DNA of 52,770 bases. Source: Streptomyces minutiscleroticus. GTDB lineage: Bacteria; Actinomycetota; Actinomycetes; Streptomycetales; Streptomycetaceae. Shown piece by piece: positions 1-7,674 of this stretch (position 1 is the first letter of the stretch; every line of letters begins with the position of its first letter). The notes beneath the pieces are model-generated. The model made no database searches and was not told where the DNA came from. It saw nothing but the letters and a program-made list of their open reading frames with translations. A program made the translations under genes and the position numbers. The stretch spans positions 1 through 52,770 of the forward strand of contig NZ_BMVU01000048.1 in the NCBI RefSeq assembly GCF_014650875.1. The letters run 5' to 3'.

Positions 1-1296
1 CCCCACCGTGCGGGCGGCCGCCCGCACGGCCCCCGCCACGCCGGCGGGCCCGGCGCCGCCCCCGCCGACGGCGACGCGCACCCCGACCGCGCCCACGCCG
101 CCTCGCCGCCCGGCGGCCCCCGCCGGGGCCCCGCCCGGCACAAGGAGCCCGGCGGCGGCCTGCTCATGGGGCGGCCCTTCGGCGTACCCGTCTACGTGGC
201 GCCCAGCTGGTTCCTGGTGGCCGCGCTGATCACCTGGGTGTTCGGCGGCCAGCTCGACCGCGTCCTGCCCGAGCTGGGCGGCGCCCGCTATCTCGTCTCG
301 CTCTTCTTCGCGGTCGCCTTCTACGCCTCCGTCCTCGTCCACGAGCTGGCCCACACCGTCGCCGCCCTGCGCTTCAAGCTGCCGGTGCGCCGCATCCAGC
401 TGCAGTTCTTCGGCGGCGTCTCGGAGATCGAGAAGGAGACCGAGACGCCGGGACGCGAGTTCGTCCTCGCGTTCGTCGGCCCCCTGCTCTCCCTGGTCCT
501 CTCAGGCGTCTTCTACGTCGCCCTGCAGACCGTGGAGCCGGGCACCGTCCCGGGCGTCCTGCTGGCCGGGCTGATGGTCTCCAACCTGATCGTCGCCGCC
601 TTCAACCTGCTGCCCGGCCTGCCCCTGGACGGCGGCCGGATGCTCCGCGCCGTCGTCTGGAAGATCACCGGCAAGCCCATGAGCGGCACCGTCGCCGCCG
701 CCTGGGTCGGCCGCGCCCTCGCCCTCTCCGTCCTGGTCGGCCTGCCGCTGCTCACCCGGTCCGGCGCGCTCGGCGGCGGCGTCGAGGACACCGGCGGCAT
801 GGACACCGTCACCGACGCGCTCCTCGCGGCCATCCTCGCCGCCATCATCTGGACCGGCGCCGGCAACAGCCTGCGCATGGCCCGGCTGCGCGAGCACCTG
901 CCCGAGCTGCGTGCCCGCGCCCTCACCCGCCGAGCCGTCCCCGTCTCGGCCGACACCCCGCTGTCCGAGGCGCTGCGCCGCGCCAACGAGGCCGGCGCCC
1001 GCGCCCTCGTCGTGGTCGACGCCGACGGCGAACCCCGCTCCGTGGTCCGCGAGGCCGCCATCGTCGGCGTCCCCCAGCACCGCAGGCCCTGGGTCACCGT
1101 CGGCGGCCTCGCCCAGGAGATCACCGACGGCATGCGGGTCTCCGCCGAGCTCGCCGGCGAGGAGCTGCTGGACACCCTGCGCGAGACGCCCGCCACCGAG
1201 TACCTGGTGGTGGAGGAGTCGGGCGAGATCTACGGCGTCCTGTCGGCGACCGACGTCGAACGCGCCTTCGTGAAGGCGATGGCCCGCCGGCCCTGA
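1..1296 (+). CDS. Site-2 protease family (M50) zinc metalloprotease with C-terminal CBS region; 5' end open at window edge
   Basis: Probable intramembrane metalloprotease of the M50 family. The zinc-binding HExxH motif is VHELAH near base 340, the second metal motif is the LPLDGGRM stretch near base 620, and several hydrophobic segments lie between and after them. The last 120 or so residues look like a CBS-domain pair, the usual regulatory tail of this subfamily. An ATG at 166 gives 376 residues, but the frame is open back to base 1 with no stop, and a Gly/Leu stretch just before that ATG reads on from upstream. The true start may therefore lie outside the window. The substrate is unknown. 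The next gene, trmI, is 127 bases away with its own -10-like element. Confidence 0.85.
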   Translation, partial: PHRAGGRPHGPRHAGGPGAAPADGDAHPDRAHAASPPGGPRRGPARHKEPGGGLLMGRPFGVPVYVAPSWFLVAALITWVFGGQLDRVLPELGGARYLVSLFFAVAFYASVLVHELAHTVAALRFKLPVRRIQLQFFGGVSEIEKETETPGREFVLAFVGPLLSLVLSGVFYVALQTVEPGTVPGVLLAGLMVSNLIVAAFNLLPGLPLDGGRMLRAVVWKITGKPMSGTVAAAWVGRALALSVLVGLPLLTRSGALGGGVEDTGGMDTVTDALLAAILAAIIWTGAGNSLRMARLREHLPELRARALTRRAVPVSADTPLSEALRRANEAGARALVVVDADGEPRSVVREAAIVGVPQHRRPWVTVGGLAQEITDGMRVSAELAGEELLDTLRETPATEYLVVEESGEIYGVLSATDVERAFVKAMARRP

Positions 1297-1411
1297 CGGG
1301 CTGCTGCCCGGTCCCGCCGGGCCCCGCCTGCGGGCGGTCCGCCCCGGTGGACGGTCCGCCGACGGCCCCCGGCGGGGCGCGCACATGGTCGGCCGCCCCC
1401 GCCGGGACCGG

Positions 1412-1417
1412 TAGGCT
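1412..1417 (+). promoter_or_regulatory. -10 element (TAGGCT) of a probable leaderless promoter for trmI
   Basis: TAGGCT fits TAnnnT and ends six bases before the ATG at 1424, so transcription would start at or next to the start codon. No Shine-Dalgarno sequence precedes that ATG. I see no convincing -35. Confidence 0.45.
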
Positions 1418-1423
1418 GTTCAC

Positions 1424-2326
1424 ATGTCCGAACCGACCGGTGCCGCCCGCAGGCGCGGGCCCTTCAAGGTCGGGGACCAGGTTCAGCTGACCGACCCCAA
1501 GGGCCGCCACTACACGTTCACGCTCGAGGCCGGGAAGAACTTCCACACCCACAAGGGTTCCTTCCCGCACGACGAACTGATCGGCGCTCCCGAGGGCAGC
1601 GTTGTCCGCACCACGGGGAACGTCGCCTACCTCGCGCTGCGCCCCCTGCTCCCCGACTACGTCCTGTCCATGCCCCGCGGCGCAGCCGTGGTCTACCCCA
1701 AGGACGCGGGGCAGATCCTGGCCTTCGCCGACATCTTCCCCGGCGCACGCGTCGTCGAGGCGGGCGTGGGCTCCGGCTCGCTCAGCAGCTTCCTGCTGCG
1801 CGCCATCGGCGACCAGGGCATGCTGCACTCCTACGAGCGCCGCCAGGACTTCGCCGACATCGCCCGGCAGAACGTCGAGCGCTACTTCGGCGGCCCCCAC
1901 CCCGCCTGGCAGCTCACCGTCGGCGACCTGCAGGACAACCTCAGCGACACCGACGTCGACCGCGTCATCCTCGACATGCTCGCCCCCTGGGAGTGCCTGG
2001 AGGCCGTCTCCAAGGCGCTCGTCCCGGGCGGCATCCTGTGCTGCTACGTCGCCACCACCACCCAGCTGGCGCGGACCGTGGAGTCCATCCGGGAGATCGG
2101 CTGCTTCAACGAGCCGACCTCCTGGGAGACCATGATCCGCAACTGGCACATCGAGGGCCTGGCCGTCCGCCCGGACCACCGGATGATCGGCCACACCGGC
2201 TTCCTGCTCACCGCCCGGCGCCTCGCCGACGGCGTCGAGCCGCCCATGCGCCGCCGCCGCCCCGCCAAGGGCGCCTACGGCGAGGACTACGCCGGCCCCA
2301 ACGCCGACGGCGGCACCGGCCGCTGA
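1424..2326 (+). CDS. trmI: tRNA (adenine-58-N1)-methyltransferase TrmI
   Basis: Transfers a methyl group from S-adenosylmethionine to N1 of adenine 58 in the tRNA T-loop. The N-terminal small domain (about 80 residues, with a GKNFHTHKG stretch) is followed by a Rossmann methyltransferase domain. Its SAM motif is VVEAGVGSGSLSSFLL, and a DMLAPWE stretch follows near residue 186. At 300 residues it has normal length for actinobacterial TrmI. In actinobacteria the gene is often found beside the proteasome ATPase gene, as here. It probably has its own leaderless promoter and ends at a strong terminator (2351-2393). Confidence 0.93.
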   Translation: MSEPTGAARRRGPFKVGDQVQLTDPKGRHYTFTLEAGKNFHTHKGSFPHDELIGAPEGSVVRTTGNVAYLALRPLLPDYVLSMPRGAAVVYPKDAGQILAFADIFPGARVVEAGVGSGSLSSFLLRAIGDQGMLHSYERRQDFADIARQNVERYFGGPHPAWQLTVGDLQDNLSDTDVDRVILDMLAPWECLEAVSKALVPGGILCCYVATTTQLARTVESIREIGCFNEPTSWETMIRNWHIEGLAVRPDHRMIGHTGFLLTARRLADGVEPPMRRRRPAKGAYGEDYAGPNADGGTGR

Positions 2327-2350
2327 GCACACCGGTACAACGCACCACGG

Positions 2351-2393
2351 CCGTGGCCCGGTTCCCGCACAGCCCGCGGGAACCGGGCCACGG
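2351..2393 (+). terminator. Strong hairpin terminator after trmI
   Basis: A perfect 18-base inverted repeat (2351-2368 with 2376-2393) surrounds a 7-base loop. No T-run follows, which is common for Streptomyces terminators. Confidence 0.75.
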
Positions 2394-2507
2394 CGTCCTC
2401 CCGTCGGCACCACGGCACGATCGGCGACCCCGCCGTTCCCCCGCGATGTGACGTGTGGCACCATGCTGGCCACCCCACCGGCACAGCCCTCACAGGAGAC
2501 ACTCCTA

Positions 2508-3086
2508 GTGCAGCACTCCGCCGTCCCGGAACTGGCTCACACGCACACCCGCCCCGTGCACTGGCTCGCCACGGCGACCGCCCTGGCCGCCGTCGTCGCG
2601 CTCTCCTCGGTCCTGCAGCCCGGCGCGGCCACCGCGGCCCAGGCGAAGACCCCCACGGCGAAGTCCGCCCCGGCCGACGTCGCGCCCCCGGACGCGGACG
2701 CCGCCGACTTCCCCCTGGACTGCGGGCCCGTGGGCGTCGTCGTGCAGAAGAAGGCCTCCGGCGACCTCGACGGGGACGGCCGACCGGAGACGGTCGCCGT
2801 GGTGCGCTGCGACGCGGGTTCCGGTACCCCGCCCGACGGCGTCTATGTCCTCACCCGGGCCGCGGACGCGCCGAAGCCCCGCGTGGTGGCCACGCTCGTC
2901 GACCCGAAGGACCGCATGAGCGTGACCGACTTCGCCGTCGCGGACGGCGCCGTCACCGCCACGCTCCTCGGCTACTCGTCCCTGGACGTGCCCAGTTGCT
3001 GCCCCGACGTCCGGGACTCCGCCCGGTGGCAGTGGCGCGACGGCTCCTTCGTCCGCTCCACGCCCGCCGGCGCCCGCGGGGTCTGA
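2508..3086 (+). CDS. Small secreted or membrane-anchored protein of unknown function
   Basis: No family recognised. From the GTG at 2508, preceded by AGGAGA about 10 bases upstream, the protein is 192 residues. It has a basic/His N-terminus, one hydrophobic stretch (roughly residues 20-40, ending in an Ala-rich possible signal-peptidase site), an Ala/Pro/Lys linker, and a C-terminal domain of about 125 residues. The DLDGDGRPETVAV segment resembles a single FG-GAP/EF-hand-like calcium loop, and a CC pair follows later. The longer frame back to ATG 2448 would add 20 residues, but it lacks a ribosome-binding site. It lies between two terminators and is probably monocistronic. Confidence 0.7.
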   Translation: MQHSAVPELAHTHTRPVHWLATATALAAVVALSSVLQPGAATAAQAKTPTAKSAPADVAPPDADAADFPLDCGPVGVVVQKKASGDLDGDGRPETVAVVRCDAGSGTPPDGVYVLTRAADAPKPRVVATLVDPKDRMSVTDFAVADGAVTATLLGYSSLDVPSCCPDVRDSARWQWRDGSFVRSTPAGARGV

Positions 3087-3101
3087 TCGAAAACGGGCGC
3101 G

Positions 3102-3150
3102 CGGGGCTCAGTGTGAGAAAACAGACACTCCAGGTCTCACCCGAGCCCCG
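3102..3150. terminator. Bidirectional terminator between convergent genes
   Basis: CGGGGCTC (3102-3109) pairs with GAGCCCCG (3143-3150), and inside it GTGAG (3112-3116) pairs with CTCAC (3136-3140). It sits between the secreted-protein gene (stop 3086) and the ferredoxin gene (stop 3155) on the other strand, so it can serve both. Confidence 0.6.
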
Positions 3151-3154
3151 TGCG

Positions 3155-3460
3155 TCACTCCGCGCCGGGCCCGTAGACCTCGGTCCTGTCCGAAACCCGC
3201 CGTACGTGGATGCACTCGCCCGGACACTCCTTCGCGGAGTCCACGACGTCGTTCAGCAGCGGCAGCGGCACGGGCGCCGTGGCCCCCGGGGTCTGCAGCA
3301 GCTCGTCGTCGGCGCTCTTGACGTAGGCCAGGCCGTCGATGTCCAGCTCGAAGACCTCGGGCGCGTACTGGGCGCAGATGCCGTCGCCCGTACAGAGGTC
3401 CTGGTCGATCCAGACCTCCAGTTCCTCGACGCCGGTACCGGCCTCCTGCTGCACGTTCAT
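3155..3460 (-). CDS. Ferredoxin with one Fe-S cluster (Asp in the second ligand position)
   Basis: Small acidic electron carrier of 101 residues. The cluster motif is CTGDGIC near residues 23-29, then a distant CPGEC. The position usually held by the second cysteine is Asp, so a 3Fe-4S cluster, or a 4Fe-4S cluster with an Asp ligand, is expected. Ferredoxins of this type often serve cytochrome P450s, but none is adjacent here; the only P450 in the window is 24 kb away. The gene diverges from arc with about 255 bases between start codons. From memory, a ferredoxin beside the proteasome ATPase gene is conserved in Streptomyces. Its redox partner is unknown. Confidence 0.88.
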   Translation of the reverse strand: MNVQQEAGTGVEELEVWIDQDLCTGDGICAQYAPEVFELDIDGLAYVKSADDELLQTPGATAPVPLPLLNDVVDSAKECPGECIHVRRVSDRTEVYGPGAE

Positions 3461-3647
3461 GTCTCCTGCCGTTTCCTCCGCCGCCCGGACCGAGTCGAAA
3501 GCAATTCGGCACGGCCCTGACGGGTGTTGAACGCTTCGAGCCTACAACCGTCGGCTTTCCAATCTTGTTGGGTGGGTATTCCCCTGGCGTGAGGGAGAGC
3601 GCAAGGGTGAAGATCGGACACGCCCCCACCGTCTTTGTGATCTAGGG

Positions 3648-3676
3648 GTTTCAATCGACACCCACCCAGGTAGGGT
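3648..3676 (+). promoter_or_regulatory. Putative arc promoter: GTTTCA, 17 bases, TAGGGT
   Basis: TAGGGT (3671-3676) fits the -10 consensus, and GTTTCA (3648-3653) sits exactly 17 bases upstream. Transcription would begin near 3683 and leave a leader of about 32 bases carrying the arc ribosome-binding site. The same GTTTCA with a 17-base spacer occurs upstream of pafA. Confidence 0.45.
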
Positions 3677-3714
3677 CTGGAAGCGTCCAGCTCCCCTTGG
3701 AGGAGGTGAGGACC

Positions 3715-5481
3715 GTGGCAGCCCACGACGACGACATGAACCGCGGCATCCGCCCGGGACGAGGGTCCGAGGACCCGGCCGGTCAGATTGCCTATCTCGA
3801 GCAGGAGATCGCCGTCCTGCGGCGCAAGCTCGCCGACTCTCCGCGACACACGAGGATTCTCGAAGAGCGGATCGTCGAGCTGCAGACCAACCTGGCGGGC
3901 GTGTCCGCGCAGAACGAGCGGCTCGCCAACACACTCCGAGAGGCCCGCGACCAGATCGTGGCCCTCAAGGAGGAGGTCGACCGGCTCGCGCAGCCGCCGG
4001 CCGGATTCGGTGTCTTCCTCACGGCGAACGAGGACGGCACGGCCGACATCTTCACCGGCGGCCGCAAGCTGCGGGTGAACGTCAGCCCGAGCGTCGACCT
4101 CGACGTGCTCAGGCGCGGCCAGGAAGTGATGCTCAACGAGGCGCTCAACGTGGTCGAGGCCATGGAGTTCGAGCGGGTCGGGGACATCGTCACCCTCAAG
4201 GAGATCCTCGAGGACGGCGAGCGGGCCCTGGTGGTCGGGCACACCGACGAGGAACGGGTGGTGAGGCTCGCCGAGCCGCTGCTGGACGTCACCATCCGCC
4301 CCGGCGACGCCCTGCTGCTCGAACCCCGCTCCGGCTACGTCTACGAGGTCGTCCCCAAGAGCGAGGTCGAGGAACTCGTCCTCGAAGAGGTGCCCGACAT
4401 CGGCTACGAGCAGATCGGCGGTCTGGGCGGCCAGATCGAGATGATCCGCGACGCGGTCGAACTGCCGTACCTCTACCCCGACCTGTTCAAGGAGCACGAA
4501 CTGCGGCCGCCCAAGGGCGTGCTGCTCTACGGGCCCCCCGGATGCGGCAAGACGCTCATCGCCAAGGCCGTCGCCAACTCGCTGGCCAAGAAGGTCGCCG
4601 AGGTCACCGGCCAGGCCGCCGGCAAGAGCTTCTTCCTCAACATCAAGGGCCCCGAGCTCCTGAACAAGTACGTCGGCGAGACCGAGCGGCAGATCCGCCT
4701 CGTCTTCCAGCGAGCCCGTGAGAAGGCCAGCGAGGGCACCCCCGTCATCGTCTTCTTCGACGAGATGGAGTCCCTCTTCCGCACCCGCGGCTCCGGCGTC
4801 AGCTCGGACGTGGAGAACACCATCGTCCCGCAGCTGCTCGCCGAGATCGACGGCGTGGAGGGCCTGCAGAACGTGGTCGTGATCGGCGCCTCCAACCGCG
4901 AGGACATGATCGACCCCGCCATCCTGCGCCCCGGCCGGCTCGACGTGAAGATCAAGATCGAGCGCCCGGACGCCGAGGCGGCCAAGGACATCTTCGGCAA
5001 GTACCTCACCGAGCGCCTCCCGCTGCACGTCGACGACCTCGGCGAGCACGGCGGCGACAAGGCGGCCACGGTCCAGGGCATGATCCAGACCGCCGTGGAA
5101 CACATGTACGCCGAATCCGAGGAGAACCGCTTCCTCGAGGTCACCTACGCCAACGGCGACAAGGAAGTCCTCTACTTCAAGGACTTCAACTCCGGCGCCA
5201 TGATCGAGAACATCGTGGGCCGCGCCAAGAAGATGGCCATCAAGGCCTTCCTCGAACAGAACCAGAAGGGACTCCGCGTCTCCCACCTCCTCCAGGCATG
5301 CGTGGACGAGTTCAAGGAGAACGAGGACCTCCCCAACACCACCAACCCCGACGACTGGGCCCGCATCTCCGGAAAGAAGGGCGAGCGGATCGTCTACATC
5401 CGCACCCTCGTCACCGGAAAGCAGGGCGCGGACACCGGACGCTCCATCGACACGGTGGCCAACACCGGTCAGTACCTGTAG
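3715..5481 (+). CDS. arc: Proteasome-associated AAA ATPase ARC/Mpa
   Basis: Hexameric unfoldase that binds Pup-tagged proteins and feeds them into the 20S proteasome. The N-terminal coiled coil (about residues 20-95) is the Pup-binding helix region. Two OB folds follow, then one AAA domain with Walker A GPPGCGKT, Walker B VIVFFDEMES and the arginine-finger region RPGRLD. The protein ends in GQYL, the C-terminal peptide that docks into the proteasome alpha ring. I chose the GTG at 3715 because a strong GGAGGAGGTGAGG lies just upstream. An in-frame TTG at 3697 would overlap that site. The length of 588 residues is normal. A terminator separates it from dop. Confidence 0.96.
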   Translation: MAAHDDDMNRGIRPGRGSEDPAGQIAYLEQEIAVLRRKLADSPRHTRILEERIVELQTNLAGVSAQNERLANTLREARDQIVALKEEVDRLAQPPAGFGVFLTANEDGTADIFTGGRKLRVNVSPSVDLDVLRRGQEVMLNEALNVVEAMEFERVGDIVTLKEILEDGERALVVGHTDEERVVRLAEPLLDVTIRPGDALLLEPRSGYVYEVVPKSEVEELVLEEVPDIGYEQIGGLGGQIEMIRDAVELPYLYPDLFKEHELRPPKGVLLYGPPGCGKTLIAKAVANSLAKKVAEVTGQAAGKSFFLNIKGPELLNKYVGETERQIRLVFQRAREKASEGTPVIVFFDEMESLFRTRGSGVSSDVENTIVPQLLAEIDGVEGLQNVVVIGASNREDMIDPAILRPGRLDVKIKIERPDAEAAKDIFGKYLTERLPLHVDDLGEHGGDKAATVQGMIQTAVEHMYAESEENRFLEVTYANGDKEVLYFKDFNSGAMIENIVGRAKKMAIKAFLEQNQKGLRVSHLLQACVDEFKENEDLPNTTNPDDWARISGKKGERIVYIRTLVTGKQGADTGRSIDTVANTGQYL

Positions 5482-5490
5482 AAGGCAGGG

Positions 5491-5533
5491 CGGCTGCGGG
5501 TGCCCACCCGGGCACCCGCAGCCGACTGCTTTT
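5491..5533 (+). terminator. Rho-independent terminator after arc
   Basis: A perfect 15-base stem (5491-5505 with 5510-5524) closes a 4-base loop, and TTTT follows at 5530-5533. It separates arc from the dop-pup-prcBA group. Confidence 0.8.
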
Positions 5534-5712
5534 CCGGTACAGCAGGAGCGAGCAATGACGCAAATGATCTCCCCACCAGCGCAAAGGCGTTCTAGGCTCT
5601 TCCGTACCGCCGAGTCGCGCAGTGCGGGGACGGGCACCGCACACGCACCGGAGAAACAGCGGTACTTGAGCGCCGCCCCCGACCGAGGGCGCCGCCGGGC
5701 AAGGAGGGCCGC

Positions 5713-7224
5713 ATGACCGTACGGCGAGTAATGGGCATCGAGACGGAGTACGGGATCTCCGTCCCCGGCCACCCCAACGCCAATGCCATGCTCACCTCGT
5801 CCCAGATCGTCAACGCCTACGCGGCGGCGATGCACCGGGCGCGCCGCGCCCGCTGGGACTTCGAGGAGGAGAACCCGCTGCGGGACGCGCGAGGCTTCGA
5901 CCTCGCCCGCGAGGCCGCCGACGCCAGCCAGCTCACCGACGAGGACATCGGCCTGGCCAACGTCATCCTCACCAACGGAGCACGGCTCTACGTCGACCAC
6001 GCACACCCCGAATACAGCGCCCCCGAGGTCACCAACCCCCGGGACGCCGTCCTCTGGGACAAGGCCGGCGAACGCATCATGGCCGAGGCCGCCGAACGAG
6101 CCGCCCAGCTCCCCGGCGCCCAGCCCATCCACCTCTACAAGAACAACACCGACAACAAGGGCGCCTCCTACGGTACGCACGAGAACTACCTGATGAAGCG
6201 GGAGACCCCCTTCTCGGACATCGTGCGCCACCTCACCCCCTTCTTCGTCTCCCGCCAGGTCTTCGCCGGAGCGGGCCGCGTCGGCATCGGCCAGGACGGC
6301 CACGAACACGGCTTCCAGCTCAGCCAGCGCGCCGACTACTTCGAGGTCGAGGTGGGCCTGGAGACCACCCTCAAGCGCCCCATCATCAACACCCGCGACG
6401 AGCCGCACGCGGACGCCGAGAAGTACCGCCGCCTCCACGTGATCATCGGGGACGCCAACCTCTCGGAGATCTCCACCTATCTGAAACTGGGGACGACGGC
6501 CCTGGTCCTCTCCATGATCGAAGACGGCTTCATCGCCGTCGACCTCGCCGTCGACCAGCCCGTCCGCACCCTCCACCAGGTCTCCCACGACCCCGCCCTC
6601 AAGCGCCTCGTCACCCTCCGCAGCGGCCGCACACTCACCGCGGTCCAGCTCCAGATGGAGTACTGCGAGCTGGCCCGCAAATACGTCGACGAACGCTACG
6701 GCGACGACGCCGACGACCAGACCAAGGACGTGCTCAGCCGCTGGGAGGACGTCCTCGGCCGCCTGGAGAACGACCCCATGAGCCTCGCCGGCGAACTCGA
6801 CTGGGTCGCCAAACGCGAACTCATGGAGGGCTACCGGCGCCGCGACGACCTCGACTGGGACGCCGCCCGTCTCCACCTCGTCGACCTCCAGTACGCCGAC
6901 GTGCGGCCCGACAAGGGCCTCTACAACCGGCTCGCGGCCCGCGGACGCATCAAGCGCCTCCTCGACGAGAGCGACGTCGAACGGGCCGAGACCACGCCCC
7001 CCGAGGACACCCGCGCCTACTTCCGAGGCCGCTGCCTGGAGCAGTACGCCGACGACGTCGCCGCCGCCTCCTGGGACTCCGTGATCTTCGACCTGCCGGG
7101 CCGCGACTCCCTGCAGCGGGTCCCAACCCTGGAACCGCTTCGCGGAACGCGTAATCACGTCAAGGAACTCCTGGACCGCTGCCGCACCGCGGAAGACCTG
7201 GTCAGGGTGCTTTCGGGCGGCTGA
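5713..7224 (+). CDS. dop: Depupylase/deamidase Dop
   Basis: Removes Pup from tagged proteins and, where Pup ends in Gln, deamidates it to Glu. It is a carboxylate-amine ligase fold protein of 503 residues, paralogous to PafA in this window. Visible features are the start IETEYG, the catalytic-Asp strand YVDHAHPEY, the nucleotide/metal segments YKNNTDNKG and NTRDEPHAD, and the Dop-specific insertion near residues 40-75. The ATG at 5713 is preceded by AAGGAGG. A TAGGCT at 5593-5598 is a possible -10. Pup here already ends in Glu, so depupylation is its likely main job. Confidence 0.95.
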   Translation: MTVRRVMGIETEYGISVPGHPNANAMLTSSQIVNAYAAAMHRARRARWDFEEENPLRDARGFDLAREAADASQLTDEDIGLANVILTNGARLYVDHAHPEYSAPEVTNPRDAVLWDKAGERIMAEAAERAAQLPGAQPIHLYKNNTDNKGASYGTHENYLMKRETPFSDIVRHLTPFFVSRQVFAGAGRVGIGQDGHEHGFQLSQRADYFEVEVGLETTLKRPIINTRDEPHADAEKYRRLHVIIGDANLSEISTYLKLGTTALVLSMIEDGFIAVDLAVDQPVRTLHQVSHDPALKRLVTLRSGRTLTAVQLQMEYCELARKYVDERYGDDADDQTKDVLSRWEDVLGRLENDPMSLAGELDWVAKRELMEGYRRRDDLDWDAARLHLVDLQYADVRPDKGLYNRLAARGRIKRLLDESDVERAETTPPEDTRAYFRGRCLEQYADDVAAASWDSVIFDLPGRDSLQRVPTLEPLRGTRNHVKELLDRCRTAEDLVRVLSGG

Positions 7225-7337
7225 ACCAATCCACGGGCCGGGCCGGTCCGAAAGGTGGAAAAGCCCGGCGTCCGGGAATCATCGAGATGGTCCCCGGACG
7301 TTGAGCGAACCACCGGGCCAATGTCAGACCGGGCTTG

Positions 7338-7343
7338 TAGGGT
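7338..7343 (+). promoter_or_regulatory. -10 element (TAGGGT) upstream of pup
   Basis: TTGTAGGGT is an extended-looking -10. It ends six bases before an ATG at 7350 that opens a 13-codon frame, so transcription is expected to begin at that ATG. The pup start lies about 56 bases further on. Confidence 0.45.
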
Positions 7344-7349
7344 CTGATC

Positions 7350-7391
7350 ATGACCGATCGGCAGGAATGCCGACCATGTCGGGCGAACTGA
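7350..7391 (+). CDS. Possible leaderless upstream peptide (13 codons) ahead of pup
   Basis: ATG 7350 to TGA 7389-7391 reads MTDRQECRPCRAN. It starts where a transcript from the TAGGGT box would start and ends 14 bases before the pup ATG. Two cysteines in 13 codons is high for such a short frame. It could couple or attenuate pup translation. There is no direct evidence that it is translated. Confidence 0.3.
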   Translation: MTDRQECRPCRAN

Positions 7392-7405
7392 GCGGGGTGA
7401 GGGTT

Positions 7406-7624
7406 ATGGCGACCAAGGACACCGGCGGCGGCCAGCAGAAGGCCACACGCTCCACCGAGGAAGTCGAGGAGCAGGCGCAGGACGCGCAGGCGACCGAGGA
7501 CCTCAAGGAGCGCCAGGAGAAGTTGAGCGACGACGTGGACTCCGTCCTTGACGAAATTGACGATGTACTCGAGGAGAACGCCGAGGATTTCGTGCGCTCC
7601 TTCGTGCAAAAGGGTGGAGAGTAA
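7406..7624 (+). CDS. pup: Prokaryotic ubiquitin-like protein Pup
   Basis: Small, largely disordered protein attached through its C-terminal Glu to substrate lysines by PafA, and recognised by the ARC coiled coil. The 72 residues start MATKDTGGGQQK, contain the acidic helix-forming stretch DDVDSVLDEIDDVLEEN, and end in VQKGGE. The last residue is encoded directly as Glu (gag then taa), so no deamidation is needed. The start at 7406 follows GGGGTGAGGGTT. An in-frame upstream TTG at 7301 would add 35 residues unlike Pup and is rejected. It is the first gene of a run with the endonuclease-like gene, prcB and prcA. Confidence 0.96.
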   Translation: MATKDTGGGQQKATRSTEEVEEQAQDAQATEDLKERQEKLSDDVDSVLDEIDDVLEENAEDFVRSFVQKGGE

Positions 7625-7640
7625 AGGCTATCCGGTCGCT

Positions 7641-7657
7641 TTCACCTTCGAAGTGAA
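7641..7657. other. Short palindrome between pup and the endonuclease gene
   Basis: TTCAC, one extra C, TTCGAA, then GTGAA forms a palindrome with one bulged base. It could be a weak RNA hairpin marking the 3' end of a pup-only message. There is no T-run. Confidence 0.25.
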
Positions 7658-7674
7658 GGCTGCGGGGGATAGGG

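Noticed and set aside
5593..5598. TAGGCT as a dop promoter
   Set aside because: It lies 115 bases before dop with no -35 and no supporting spacing, so it is mentioned only in the dop entry.
3457..7158. Very long minus-strand open frame opposite arc and dop
   Set aside because: It is the antisense shadow of two well-identified genes; its translation is low-complexity Val/Gly/Asp/Leu, typical of high-GC antisense frames.
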